A DNA stretch of 9,995 nucleotides, taken from positions 1 through 9,995 of the forward strand of contig JASLDF010000111.1 in assembly GCA_030151635.1 (NCBI GenBank), read 5' to 3'. Position numbers and translations under genes: made by a program. The stretch comes from Bacteroides sp. Lineage in GTDB: Bacteria; Bacteroidota; Bacteroidia; Bacteroidales; Bacteroidaceae. Under the pieces are notes generated by a model. That model did not search any database and was not told the origin of the DNA. It saw only the letters and a list, made by a program, of their open reading frames with translations. Numbering within the stretch: position 1 is the first letter of the stretch; each line of letters begins with the position of its first letter. Of the stretch, positions 1 to 7,867 are shown one piece after another.

Positions 1-564
1 AAATTTAAGCCTTCTCTGAAACTGGCATTGTTGTACATACCCATAACTCCAGCGGCTGTTTATTTGCTTTTCTGGCTGAATCATCGTGTGTTGAAAGGGA
101 TGAAAATTACTTGTCCATTTTGTAAGTATGGAACAATGAAGCCACAAAAGGGATATAACATCGGTCGTGAAATTGATAAAGGTACTGCTGCGGAAATAGC
201 ATTAGGTACTACCTATGTTGATGCGTATGCTTGTACGTCGTGTAGGAAGACTAAACTGTTTACCGTCAAGATGACTTCGAACACCATTGATTCTTGCCCT
301 AGTTGTAGCTACAATACGTTGCAGATGGTGTCGTCTTTTAAGGTGGTGAAACGTGCCACAGCTAGTTCTAAAACGGGACTGATGATGGCTAAATTTACCT
401 GTAAATCGTGTGGGAAAGAATATACATCGAGCAAAACCTACCAATATACTCCACCAAGTAGTTCGGGTGGTTCGGGAAGTTCTCGAAGTGGTAGCTCTTC
501 CAGTGGAAGTAGCTCCTCTAGCCGTGGATCTAGTGGAGGAGGTGGTGCATCTTCTCGTTTTTAA
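1..564 (+). CDS. TPM-domain-like membrane protein with two zinc ribbons, C-terminal part (5' end outside window)
   Basis: The frame is open from base 1 to the TAA at 562-564, so the gene starts upstream; a TTG at 28 is an unlikely start. The visible 187 residues begin with a hydrophobic, probably membrane-spanning helix (LALLYIPITPAAVYLLFWL). Four Cys pairs follow: CPFC, CTSC, CPSC and CKSC. They can be grouped as two four-cysteine zinc ribbons with long insertions between the pairs. The last ~36 residues are a Ser/Gly/Arg low-complexity tail ending GGGGASSRF. In Bacteroidota, proteins with an N-terminal TPM (YgcG/TLP18.3-like) domain commonly have this order: membrane helix, Cys-rich ribbons, Gly/Ser tail ending in GGGGAS plus an aromatic residue. 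I infer such a protein, but the TPM domain itself is not in the window. Its function is unknown; it converges on the sulfatase operon and appears unrelated to it. Confidence is high for a real gene and moderate for the family. Confidence 0.8.
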   Translation, partial: KFKPSLKLALLYIPITPAAVYLLFWLNHRVLKGMKITCPFCKYGTMKPQKGYNIGREIDKGTAAEIALGTTYVDAYACTSCRKTKLFTVKMTSNTIDSCPSCSYNTLQMVSSFKVVKRATASSKTGLMMAKFTCKSCGKEYTSSKTYQYTPPSSSGGSGSSRSGSSSSGSSSSSRGSSGGGGASSRF

Positions 565-596
565 CTGAGCATTGATGCGTTTAATCGTATATGTTG

Positions 597-632
597 AGGC
601 TGTAGGGTAGTGGTACTTTACAGCCTTTTTTT
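597..632 (+). terminator. Rho-independent terminator after the zinc-ribbon gene
   Basis: A perfect 8-bp stem, AGGCTGTA (597-604) with TACAGCCT (619-626), has a 14-nt loop and runs directly into a T tract (626-632). It lies 32 nt after the stop codon of the upstream plus-strand gene, as expected for its intrinsic terminator. Confidence 0.88.
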
Positions 633-723
633 GTGTAGAAATGGATAGGTGTGAATGTTATGGAAGGATCATGTTGTTTATTGAGGATTATTTTAACTGA
701 ATAATTCAATTTAGTTAAAATGA

Positions 724-769
724 AAAGAATCGGTAACAGGAGCTAAAATACCCTATTTACCGATTCTTT
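724..769 (-). terminator. Terminator of the sulfatase/SusCD operon, possibly bidirectional
   Basis: A perfect 13-bp stem, AAAGAATCGGTAA (724-736) with TTACCGATTCTTT (757-769), encloses a 20-nt loop. Its near edge lies 36 nt beyond the sulfatase stop codon. On the minus strand the stem is followed by an interrupted T tract (TTCTTTTCATTTT), which fits an intrinsic terminator. On the plus strand the stem is followed by TTTATTTA, so it could also act as a second stop for leftover plus-strand transcription between the convergent genes. Confidence 0.8.
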
Positions 770-805
770 ATTTAGATTAGTTGTAGTTAAAAAATGTACT
801 ATGCT

Positions 806-2344
806 TTAGAGATTAGGCATGTTAAATTTCTTGATTTTAGCAGGAGTATGCTCTTTACGCATAATCTCTTTTATCTGTTCAACAATTTCTGGGTGATATT
901 TTGCAATGTTTGTGTGCTCTCTAGGATCCACTTCCAAGTCGTACAATTCAAACTCTTTACCACCTTTGAAAATGTTTGGAATAAATGCTTTCCATTTGCC
1001 CATGCGCACCGCTTTTTGTCCGCCCATTTCTGGATATTCCCAATACAAAAAGTCATGTTTACCCTGTTTCTTCTCTTTTCCTAAAATTACAGGTAACATA
1101 CTTATTCCATCTGTTTTAGGGCTCTCTATACCTGCTATGTCACAGAATGTTGGCATCATATCCCAGAAAGCAGAAATGTGGGTAGATTCTCCTGGTTTCA
1201 CATGTTTAGGCCAAGAGACAATGAGTGGGGTACGAATTCCTCCCTCGCGCAAAGATGCCTTAACCCATCCAAAGTCGTTTTTAAATGGTTTAGCACTATT
1301 GAACCACTCCGAACTTGCACCACCATTGAAAGAAGGACCATTGTCGCTGGTAATCATAATGATGGTGTTTTCGTAAACACCCTGTTTTTTCAATTGCTCT
1401 ATAAGTCCACCAATCTGTTCATCAAAGTAACTAACCATGGCTGCATAAGTAGCTCTAGGGTAACGAGCAGGGTAATAACCTGTTTGTGCCAAATATGGTT
1501 CTTCATCTCCGAATTTATCTACATAGTAGTCAATCCATTTTTGTGGAGCTTGAAGTGGCACATGAGGTACGGGTGTAGTCCAAAATAGTACAAATGGATC
1601 ATTATCGGCTTTTCTTACAAAGTCTATGATTTCATCGTACATCACATCTGGAGCGTAAACCTTTTGCGTAAATTTTGCATAGCTCTTAGAATCGAAAGGG
1701 TCAGCACCTTTGTCTAACTTGGTATGTGGGACAGGATGTATACTGTTAGGGAGGTACTCTCTTTCTTCATTCCTGTACAAAAAAGGAGGATAATAGTTGT
1801 GGGCCTGACGCTGACAGTTATAACCATAGAAGAAGTCGAATCCCATTTTGTTTGGTGTGCTTGTTGAACCAGGGTATCCTAATCCCCATTTACCAACGCA
1901 AGCAGTTTTATATCCAGCCTCTTTCATTTTGGCAGGAATCATAACTGTATTCGCTGGAACAGGTGCTTGTCCTTCCAATTTTGAATCTGCCAACATAGCT
2001 TCGTGACTCCAAACATTTCCTCGCGAAGCCATTTCATCGTTTCCGCGGATATAGGCATGTCCCGTATGGAGTCCTGTGAATAGCACGCATCTTGATGGTG
2101 CAGATACCGCTGTCCCTGAATAGTGATTAGAGAATGTAAGTCCTTGTTCTGAGAGCCTATCCATATTTGGTGTCTCAATTAGCTGTTGACCATAGCTACC
2201 AATTTCTGCACGACCCAAGTCATCAGCAAGAATGTAGATGATGTTTGGTTTGTTTCCTTTTTTCTGTATAGTTGTTGGATTTGCAGCCATTGGTAAGAGT
2301 CCAATGGCTGTAGCAAATCCAAAACAAATTGAGGTTTTATTCAT
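806..2344 (-). CDS. Periplasmic serine-type S1 family sulfatase
   Basis: This 512-residue enzyme is predicted to hydrolyse sulfate esters on a carbohydrate. An N-terminal signal peptide (about residues 1-21, LLPMAA, no lipobox) suggests the periplasm. Family S1 features are in order: metal-binding D41-D42 (ILADDLG); formylglycine motif S81-x-P-S-R85 followed by TG at 90-91; GKWGLG at 151-156; PHVPL at 260-264; metal-binding D334-N335 (SDNG); and K362 before REGGIRTPLI. The formylglycine precursor is Ser (TCT, 2102-2104), so activation should need a radical-SAM anSME/AtsB-type maturase, which is not in the window. Most S1 enzymes have GKWHLG; here the His position is Gly154, a variant I recall from some Bacteroidota subfamilies with the neighbouring NCQRQAHNYYP stretch (175-186). 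The length is normal and the chain looks intact. The start is the ATG 17 nt after the SusD stop, so the two are surely cotranscribed. Substrate and S1 subfamily cannot be fixed by eye. Confidence 0.95.
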   Translation of the reverse strand: MNKTSICFGFATAIGLLPMAANPTTIQKKGNKPNIIYILADDLGRAEIGSYGQQLIETPNMDRLSEQGLTFSNHYSGTAVSAPSRCVLFTGLHTGHAYIRGNDEMASRGNVWSHEAMLADSKLEGQAPVPANTVMIPAKMKEAGYKTACVGKWGLGYPGSTSTPNKMGFDFFYGYNCQRQAHNYYPPFLYRNEEREYLPNSIHPVPHTKLDKGADPFDSKSYAKFTQKVYAPDVMYDEIIDFVRKADNDPFVLFWTTPVPHVPLQAPQKWIDYYVDKFGDEEPYLAQTGYYPARYPRATYAAMVSYFDEQIGGLIEQLKKQGVYENTIIMITSDNGPSFNGGASSEWFNSAKPFKNDFGWVKASLREGGIRTPLIVSWPKHVKPGESTHISAFWDMMPTFCDIAGIESPKTDGISMLPVILGKEKKQGKHDFLYWEYPEMGGQKAVRMGKWKAFIPNIFKGGKEFELYDLEVDPREHTNIAKYHPEIVEQIKEIMRKEHTPAKIKKFNMPNL

Positions 2345-2361
2345 GTTTTGATTGTTTCTAT

Positions 2362-4248
2362 TTATTTGTTAGCAATATCCCAACCAGGATTGTTAGGTAG
2401 AAGTTGTTTATTCAGTGCTATCTCATTGGTTGGAATCATGTATAGATAGTATTTATCTAACCATCCTTTACCTGATAGCTCGGGATTGTCGAATAGATAG
2501 ATGTATCCTTCTTCGGCAGCTGGGTCAGGGAATCCAGTTTCTAGATTCACGATCTTACCCGTTTTACCAATTTCACTACGTTTAGCCCACATTCCATAGT
2601 GAGGTTTGTTGATGAAATATTCAGCCTTTTTCCAACGACGAATATCATAGAATCCGAATCCTTCGCCCATTAGCTCAATAATACGTTCTCTGCGGATTTC
2701 CCACAACAGTGGGTCAACAGAGCTGTCTCTGTTCGGGTCAAATGCATCATCAATAGCAGCCACCTCTAAGTCTGCAATTTGAGCACGGGGGCGTAGTTTA
2801 TTGATTGTTTTATCGGCAATTTCTTGTGTGAATAGTCCTAGCTCTGCCTTAACCTCAGCGTAGTTTAGAAGTACTTCTTCAATTTTAAAAATAGGTTTGT
2901 CTGCTACGTTTGTTTGTGCATTGTTATGATTTTTTTCCCAAGCACAGTAGTTTTTGTAGAAGTAATAACCTCCACGACAAGACAAGAATTGTTGATTGGT
3001 CGCTGTTTGTATATTAGGTACTTTCAGAACAATTGAAGCCGACCAGTTCATCAGTGGTAGTACTTTATGTTTGCCAGCTTCACCAGGATTACTAATAACT
3101 TTAGTCACTCCCATTAAATCTAAATATTCTCTATTTTGGGCATCTTCAGGATAGTCCCATGAATTGGGGTTACTGTTTTTAGACAGTCGGTAGGGAGGTG
3201 CTACCGATTCTAGTAAACGCAAGTCGCGGTTACGGAACACCGAATAAATTGATTTGTCTTTCTTACCCCATTCGTAAACATCACTTGTAGCAATTGGTTT
3301 ACCGTCACTACACAAGTACATATCAACAGTTAGTTGTGGCATTTCAACTGCATGTGATGATGTTCTTTCCATGTGGGTGAACCACGATGATAAAACGTCA
3401 TCAACAAACTCTTTGTGTAGAATTACACCAGGAACTTTAGACAGTTCTTTACTTGTCCACATTTCACCATAGTCGGTATGTAGAGTGGGAAAATCTTTCA
3501 TCAACTGTTCTGAAGACTCAATACATTTATCAAAGAACTTCCCTTCGTCTCCTAGCTGATGGTATTTTCTCCAACTGCCCTCAAATAATGTAAATCTGGA
3601 CATTAATGCACGAACTGCGTGTATATTAATCGTGTTTTCTCCGTCACCCTCTGGCTTAATGTGTTTTTCAGCGTAGATAAGATCCTCCAAAATATGGTCG
3701 GTAACTTCTTTTCTAGGTGTTCTTGCTCCGTATGCCTCTTTGTCATTATCGTTAATGATTTTATCCACCCAAGGTACATCTCCAAAACGAGCTACCAATT
3801 CCATATAATAGAAAGAACGGAAGAAGTAACCAACAGCACGCCAATGTTCCTTTTGTGCGTCACTCATTTTAGATGCATCAATGTTGCTAATCATGATGTT
3901 TACTTTACGGATGTAGTCAAAATTCCAACCGTTTCCCGATGCTACTTCCGATATGGTTTGAAATGCATAGGGGTTGTATGCACTGGTTCCTTTACGGGTT
4001 AAATATCCCGAATAGATATCGCCTTGGTAGGTACTTCCTTGGCCGTTAGAGCCAATATGTCTAAGAATGTTATTGTTGCCAAATACGCCATATAGAGACC
4101 AAGCATAAGTTTTGAAATTGTCGTAAGTATCGAACGCTGTGTCTTCTGTTAAAGATTCGACAGGATTAATTTCTAGAAAACTGTCGTTGCACGAACTCAC
4201 CATTGTGGCAGCCAGAAGTAGTGCTATGAATTTAGATTTAATTTTCAT
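2362..4248 (-). CDS. SusD/RagB-family outer-membrane nutrient-binding lipoprotein
   Basis: This 628-residue surface lipoprotein is expected to cap the SusC transporter and capture oligosaccharide. The signal peptide ends in a lipobox-like sequence (VSSC) with the lipidated Cys at residue 20. A SusD-like N-terminal domain follows; the TPR-type helix RAVGYFFRSFYYMELVARFGDVPW (starts at residue 137) is a family hallmark. The C-terminal RagB/SusD domain carries IRRERIIELMGEG then FGFYDIRRWK (518-540) and ends with the usual IPTNEIALNKQLLPNNPGW pattern (605-623). Length is at the upper end of the normal range and no disruption is visible. The ATG lies 11 nt after the SusC stop and the sulfatase follows 17 nt after its own stop, so the three form one transcription unit. 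SusD proteins diverge strongly, so the ligand cannot be read from the sequence; a sulfated glycan is inferred from the sulfatase. Confidence 0.96.
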   Translation of the reverse strand: MKIKSKFIALLLAATMVSSCNDSFLEINPVESLTEDTAFDTYDNFKTYAWSLYGVFGNNNILRHIGSNGQGSTYQGDIYSGYLTRKGTSAYNPYAFQTISEVASGNGWNFDYIRKVNIMISNIDASKMSDAQKEHWRAVGYFFRSFYYMELVARFGDVPWVDKIINDNDKEAYGARTPRKEVTDHILEDLIYAEKHIKPEGDGENTINIHAVRALMSRFTLFEGSWRKYHQLGDEGKFFDKCIESSEQLMKDFPTLHTDYGEMWTSKELSKVPGVILHKEFVDDVLSSWFTHMERTSSHAVEMPQLTVDMYLCSDGKPIATSDVYEWGKKDKSIYSVFRNRDLRLLESVAPPYRLSKNSNPNSWDYPEDAQNREYLDLMGVTKVISNPGEAGKHKVLPLMNWSASIVLKVPNIQTATNQQFLSCRGGYYFYKNYCAWEKNHNNAQTNVADKPIFKIEEVLLNYAEVKAELGLFTQEIADKTINKLRPRAQIADLEVAAIDDAFDPNRDSSVDPLLWEIRRERIIELMGEGFGFYDIRRWKKAEYFINKPHYGMWAKRSEIGKTGKIVNLETGFPDPAAEEGYIYLFDNPELSGKGWLDKYYLYMIPTNEIALNKQLLPNNPGWDIANK

Positions 4249-4259
4249 AATTGATTCTA

Positions 4260-7200
4260 TTAAAGTGTAACGTTGAAACCTAAAGAAATAGTTCTGTAGA
4301 ATGGATAGCCCCAGCTTAAACGTTCTGGGTCGAATCCAGATGGAAGAGAACTAAAAGTGTGTAGGTTTTCAATACTTGTAAATAATTTAGCCTTGCTAAG
4401 TCCTATTTTTTGAACCACATGCTTTGGCAATGTGTAGCCTAATGTGACGTTCTTAATTCTTAAGTATGATGCATCAAGAAGATATCTTGTCTGTGTTCTT
4501 GAGTTCGAACCTGCGTTCTCTCTTTGATTGTAAATTCTAAAATATTTAGGATTTGCATCTACTGGTGTATAGTTTCCACCCTCGGCATCTGTAGGTGTCC
4601 AGTAGCTTAGCTGGTCAGAAAAGATAGTTCCAAATTCGCCTGCGGCAAATGGGAATCTTCTTACGCCACCACTCCAGAAATCACGTTTGCCAACACCTTG
4701 AAGTAAAATGTTTAAATCAAAGCCCTTCCATGTACCTCCTAAATTAATTCCGTATTGGAATCGAGGAGTACTGTTACCAATGACTTTCATATCACCAGGA
4801 TTTGAGAGTGTGTTATTACCATTGTCAATTTGGTTTGTGCTATTAGCATCGTCGCTTAGGTTCACAAATTTATGATCACCAGGACGTACATTCACGTTCT
4901 TAATACTTGTGACGGCATCTTTCAATCTCCAAGTGTTGGTATCTTCAAAGTCATCAACTGTATAGAATCCATCGGTTACGTACCCCCAAATCTCATTGAT
5001 TTTTTTGCCTTTGTAATGCGAACTTAAGATATTCGATTCGTTCAAGAACTTGGTGATTTTTGAACGTGAGTCATAGATGTTAAAACCTACACGATATTCA
5101 AAGTCTCCAATAAAATCTCTCCAGTTAATTGATAACTCCCAACCTTTAGTTGTTAAGTCTGCAATGTTTTGAAGTGGAGCAGGTGCTCCGACTACTGCTG
5201 GTAACTCAATACCTGCTGATAACATATCTTTTGTATCTCTTTGATACCAATCGAATGTAAATCGCAATCGGTTATTAAGAGCTGCGAAGTCAACACCAAT
5301 GTCAAAAGTTTGTACGGTCTCCCATGTAAAGTCATCACTCACCATTTTAGGTGTTCCTAGTGTGGTTGGCTGTTCTCCATTTACAATCCAAGGCGCTTTA
5401 ATTGCTCCCATAATTGGTGCGTAAGCATACGGAGAAATAGCTTGATTACCAATCTGGCCCCAAGAAGCTCTCACTTTTAATTCATTCAGCCAATTGCTTT
5501 GTGATTTTAAAAAACTCTCTTTGGCAACGTTCCAACCCAATGAAAATGAAGGGAAGAAACCAAATCTGTTTTTCTTTGGAAATTTAGATGAGCCATCGTA
5601 GCGGCCATTCACCTCAACCAAGTATCGACCTTTATAATCATAGTTCAATCTATAGAACATACCACGAACTGTATATTGGCTATAGCCATCCTTTACGTAT
5701 GGTTCACCTGTAGCACTACTAAATGATGGATACTCTTCATTGATCATATCAAGTCTATAAGCATACAACTGTTCGTATTTACTAGACTCTTGGTTAAATC
5801 CCGTCATAATCTTCATGTTGTGATCTTGAGGAAGAGGTAGTTTATAGGTTGCATATGCATTTATAGCATTGTAATTTGTGGTCGATTTCATGTTCTCATA
5901 TTTCGAAACATTAGCCGAACGGGTATTGTCTAATTGTATCGAAGTATAGTTGAACGGATGATTGTAATTCTTATTGTCGAATATTTTCTTATCGTATGTA
6001 TATTCAAATACCATTTCGAGTCCTTTTAGTGGCTTAATGGTTGTTTTAGATAGAATACGAGGATTTTCATTCATTGTTTTTGTTGGAGATGCATATTTTA
6101 GGAAGTTCTTTGGTGTGTTGACTGGCAGCATCGTACCATCACTTGCTTCCATTTCTCCTTCGGGAGTAAGAGAATTTATGCGTAGTCCATACAATTCACC
6201 GTGTGCATTTGGCATCGATTTATTACTACGTCCGTACTTTATATCTACCGACTGTGTAAGCCAATCTGTTACATCGGTAGAGATAAAAGCGCCTGTAGAG
6301 ACACGACGATAATTGTCTTTGTCCGAGTATAGAATACCATTTTCGTAATTATATCCTAGAGATAAACGATAACTTGTTTTCTCGGTCCCACCAGAAACAG
6401 ATAGGTTATGCGATTGCAAGAATCCATAATTATCGAGCATGTTTTTATAGAGATCTTTCTCGTGTAGGTAGTAACGAATTCCCTCTGCATTGTTTTCAGT
6501 TGGGATGTAGATTCCATCTCCTACAATATTAAATTGTGATGGGTCTTCACGATAGGCGGTTAAATACTCAATCCATTGGTCAATGTTTTGTCCTGCAAAA
6601 TAGTTTCCTGCTAAAAAACCTGCATCTTTATATGAATGTAGGAAGTCCATAGCGCTTGCCTGACTTGGTCTGTTAATAGATCGTTGGAAACCAAAGTTGT
6701 TGTTGTAATTAATGTGAGGCTTTTGATCTTTACCACCTTTCTTGGTGGTTACCAGCACTACACCAAAAGCAGCACGAGCGCCATAAATAGCAGCAGATGA
6801 TGCATCTTTCAATACAGAAATAGACTCGATATCTTCGGGATTAATCATATCAATATCACCAGGAACATTGTCTATTAGAACCAAAGGGCTACCTCCATTA
6901 ATAGAAGTCATACCACGAATGTTAAAGTCTTTTTGTTGCCCAGGTCCAGAACCTCCTGTAATTTGTAATCCAGGCATTGTTCCCTGTAGTGCACTCATAG
7001 CATTGATAACAGGACGATCGCCAATGACCTCATCCATTTTGACTTGCGAGACAGCTCCTGTTAAGTTTTCTTTCTTTTGAGAACCAAAGCCAACTACAAC
7101 TACTTCATCTAATAAATGTCTATCTTCTTTGAGAATCACTTTAATCGCCTTATCACTAACTTTTACAGTTTGCGATAAGTAGCCAATAAATGAAATTGTT

Positions 7201-7733
7201 AATGTGTTTTCGGAGCCTTTTAGTGCGATACTGAAGTTGCCTTCCATATCTGTAACCGTACCATTGGTTGTTCCTTTTTCTAAGATACTAGCACCAATAA
7301 TAGGATATCCTTCTTCATCTATTATTATACCCTTTACTATAACTTGTTGCTGTGTTCGAGTTGTTGTAGCCTTAGGTTGTTCAGGTTTCTTTATTAGTAA
7401 GATATTATCGTCTTCGATTGAATAAGTAAGGTTTGTACCTGAAAGCAATGAAGCTAAAATGGTTTCAATTGGCGCATCTTTTTCGTGAATAGTTGCGTTT
7501 TGATTAACGTCAATCTGGTTGTTGTTATAAAAGAACTTGTAGTCAGAGCTCTTTTCAATCTCCTTAATGACACTAAGAATTGTAGCATTCGATTTTGAAA
7601 CGGTTAAATACTTTTGATTAGCTCCATAGAGTCCAGAAGGAATCAATAATAGAGCTAATGCCAAGCCTAAACAATGTTTTCGGACATTGCTAAAGAGCAG
7701 GTTTTCCTGCCTTGGATTTGTGTTTTTTTGCAT
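4260..7733 (-). CDS. SusC/RagA-family TonB-dependent transporter with STN signalling domain
   Basis: This 1157-residue outer-membrane transporter should import oligosaccharides with SusD, powered by TonB-ExbBD. A fairly long n-region precedes the signal peptide core (CLGLALALLLIPSGLYGA, residues 21-38). Residues ~43-116 look like an STN domain (ATILSVIKEIE; TIHEKDAPIETILASLLSGTNLTY), the part that contacts a FecR-type anti-sigma factor. A carboxypeptidase-regulatory-like domain follows at ~132-203 (VKGIIIDEEGYPIIGASILEKGT). The TonB box region is DEVVVVGFGSQKKENLTGAV (209-228). The plug runs to ~335 (NIRGMTSINGGSPLVLIDNVPG; SVLKDASSAAIYGARAAFGVVLVTTKKG), then the barrel to the C-terminal FNVTL. 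No frameshift is seen. The STN domain and the adjacent upstream sigma/FecR genes mark this as a self-signalling, trans-envelope-regulated receptor. The ATG has no clear Shine-Dalgarno; the 5' side is AT-rich, usual for this phylum. Confidence 0.97.
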   Translation of the reverse strand: MQKNTNPRQENLLFSNVRKHCLGLALALLLIPSGLYGANQKYLTVSKSNATILSVIKEIEKSSDYKFFYNNNQIDVNQNATIHEKDAPIETILASLLSGTNLTYSIEDDNILLIKKPEQPKATTTRTQQQVIVKGIIIDEEGYPIIGASILEKGTTNGTVTDMEGNFSIALKGSENTLTISFIGYLSQTVKVSDKAIKVILKEDRHLLDEVVVVGFGSQKKENLTGAVSQVKMDEVIGDRPVINAMSALQGTMPGLQITGGSGPGQQKDFNIRGMTSINGGSPLVLIDNVPGDIDMINPEDIESISVLKDASSAAIYGARAAFGVVLVTTKKGGKDQKPHINYNNNFGFQRSINRPSQASAMDFLHSYKDAGFLAGNYFAGQNIDQWIEYLTAYREDPSQFNIVGDGIYIPTENNAEGIRYYLHEKDLYKNMLDNYGFLQSHNLSVSGGTEKTSYRLSLGYNYENGILYSDKDNYRRVSTGAFISTDVTDWLTQSVDIKYGRSNKSMPNAHGELYGLRINSLTPEGEMEASDGTMLPVNTPKNFLKYASPTKTMNENPRILSKTTIKPLKGLEMVFEYTYDKKIFDNKNYNHPFNYTSIQLDNTRSANVSKYENMKSTTNYNAINAYATYKLPLPQDHNMKIMTGFNQESSKYEQLYAYRLDMINEEYPSFSSATGEPYVKDGYSQYTVRGMFYRLNYDYKGRYLVEVNGRYDGSSKFPKKNRFGFFPSFSLGWNVAKESFLKSQSNWLNELKVRASWGQIGNQAISPYAYAPIMGAIKAPWIVNGEQPTTLGTPKMVSDDFTWETVQTFDIGVDFAALNNRLRFTFDWYQRDTKDMLSAGIELPAVVGAPAPLQNIADLTTKGWELSINWRDFIGDFEYRVGFNIYDSRSKITKFLNESNILSSHYKGKKINEIWGYVTDGFYTVDDFEDTNTWRLKDAVTSIKNVNVRPGDHKFVNLSDDANSTNQIDNGNNTLSNPGDMKVIGNSTPRFQYGINLGGTWKGFDLNILLQGVGKRDFWSGGVRRFPFAAGEFGTIFSDQLSYWTPTDAEGGNYTPVDANPKYFRIYNQRENAGSNSRTQTRYLLDASYLRIKNVTLGYTLPKHVVQKIGLSKAKLFTSIENLHTFSSLPSGFDPERLSWGYPFYRTISLGFNVTL

Positions 7734-7867
7734 GATAAATTAGTATTAGATTACAGAAATAAAATATTCACTGGGTGGATTTAAAAATGGGTTGTGTTGC
7801 TTAATTAAAAAGCGCTATTTGTGTTTTCATAGCCCATTATTACTCCAGGATTATTTCTGAGGTTATT
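7734..7867 (-). promoter_or_regulatory. FecR-SusC leader, expected ECF-dependent promoter region
   Basis: These 134 nt separate the FecR stop codon from the SusC start and are the largest gap inside the five-gene series. In ECF/FecR/SusC systems the sigma factor usually acts on a promoter just before susC, so this is the expected target. I found no TAnnTTTG housekeeping element here on the minus strand, which agrees with an alternative promoter. It contains a small dyad (GCTAT 7814-7818 with ATAGC 7829-7833) followed on the minus strand by GC and five Ts. The promoter sequence itself is not identified. Confidence 0.45.

Noticed and set aside
641..700. 19-codon plus-strand frame between the two terminators (MDRCECYG...)
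   Set aside because: It is too short, has no ribosome-binding site or promoter, sits just after a strong terminator, and its end overlaps a dyad. It is best explained as chance.
906..1376. Plus-strand frames opposite the sulfatase (also 1178-1588 and 794-1084)
   Set aside because: They are antisense shadows of the sulfatase, which has a full set of family motifs in order; their products show no family features.
5974..6312. Plus-strand frames opposite SusC (also 6868-7080 and 7204-7425)
   Set aside because: They are antisense to conserved SusC segments and carry no recognisable domain.
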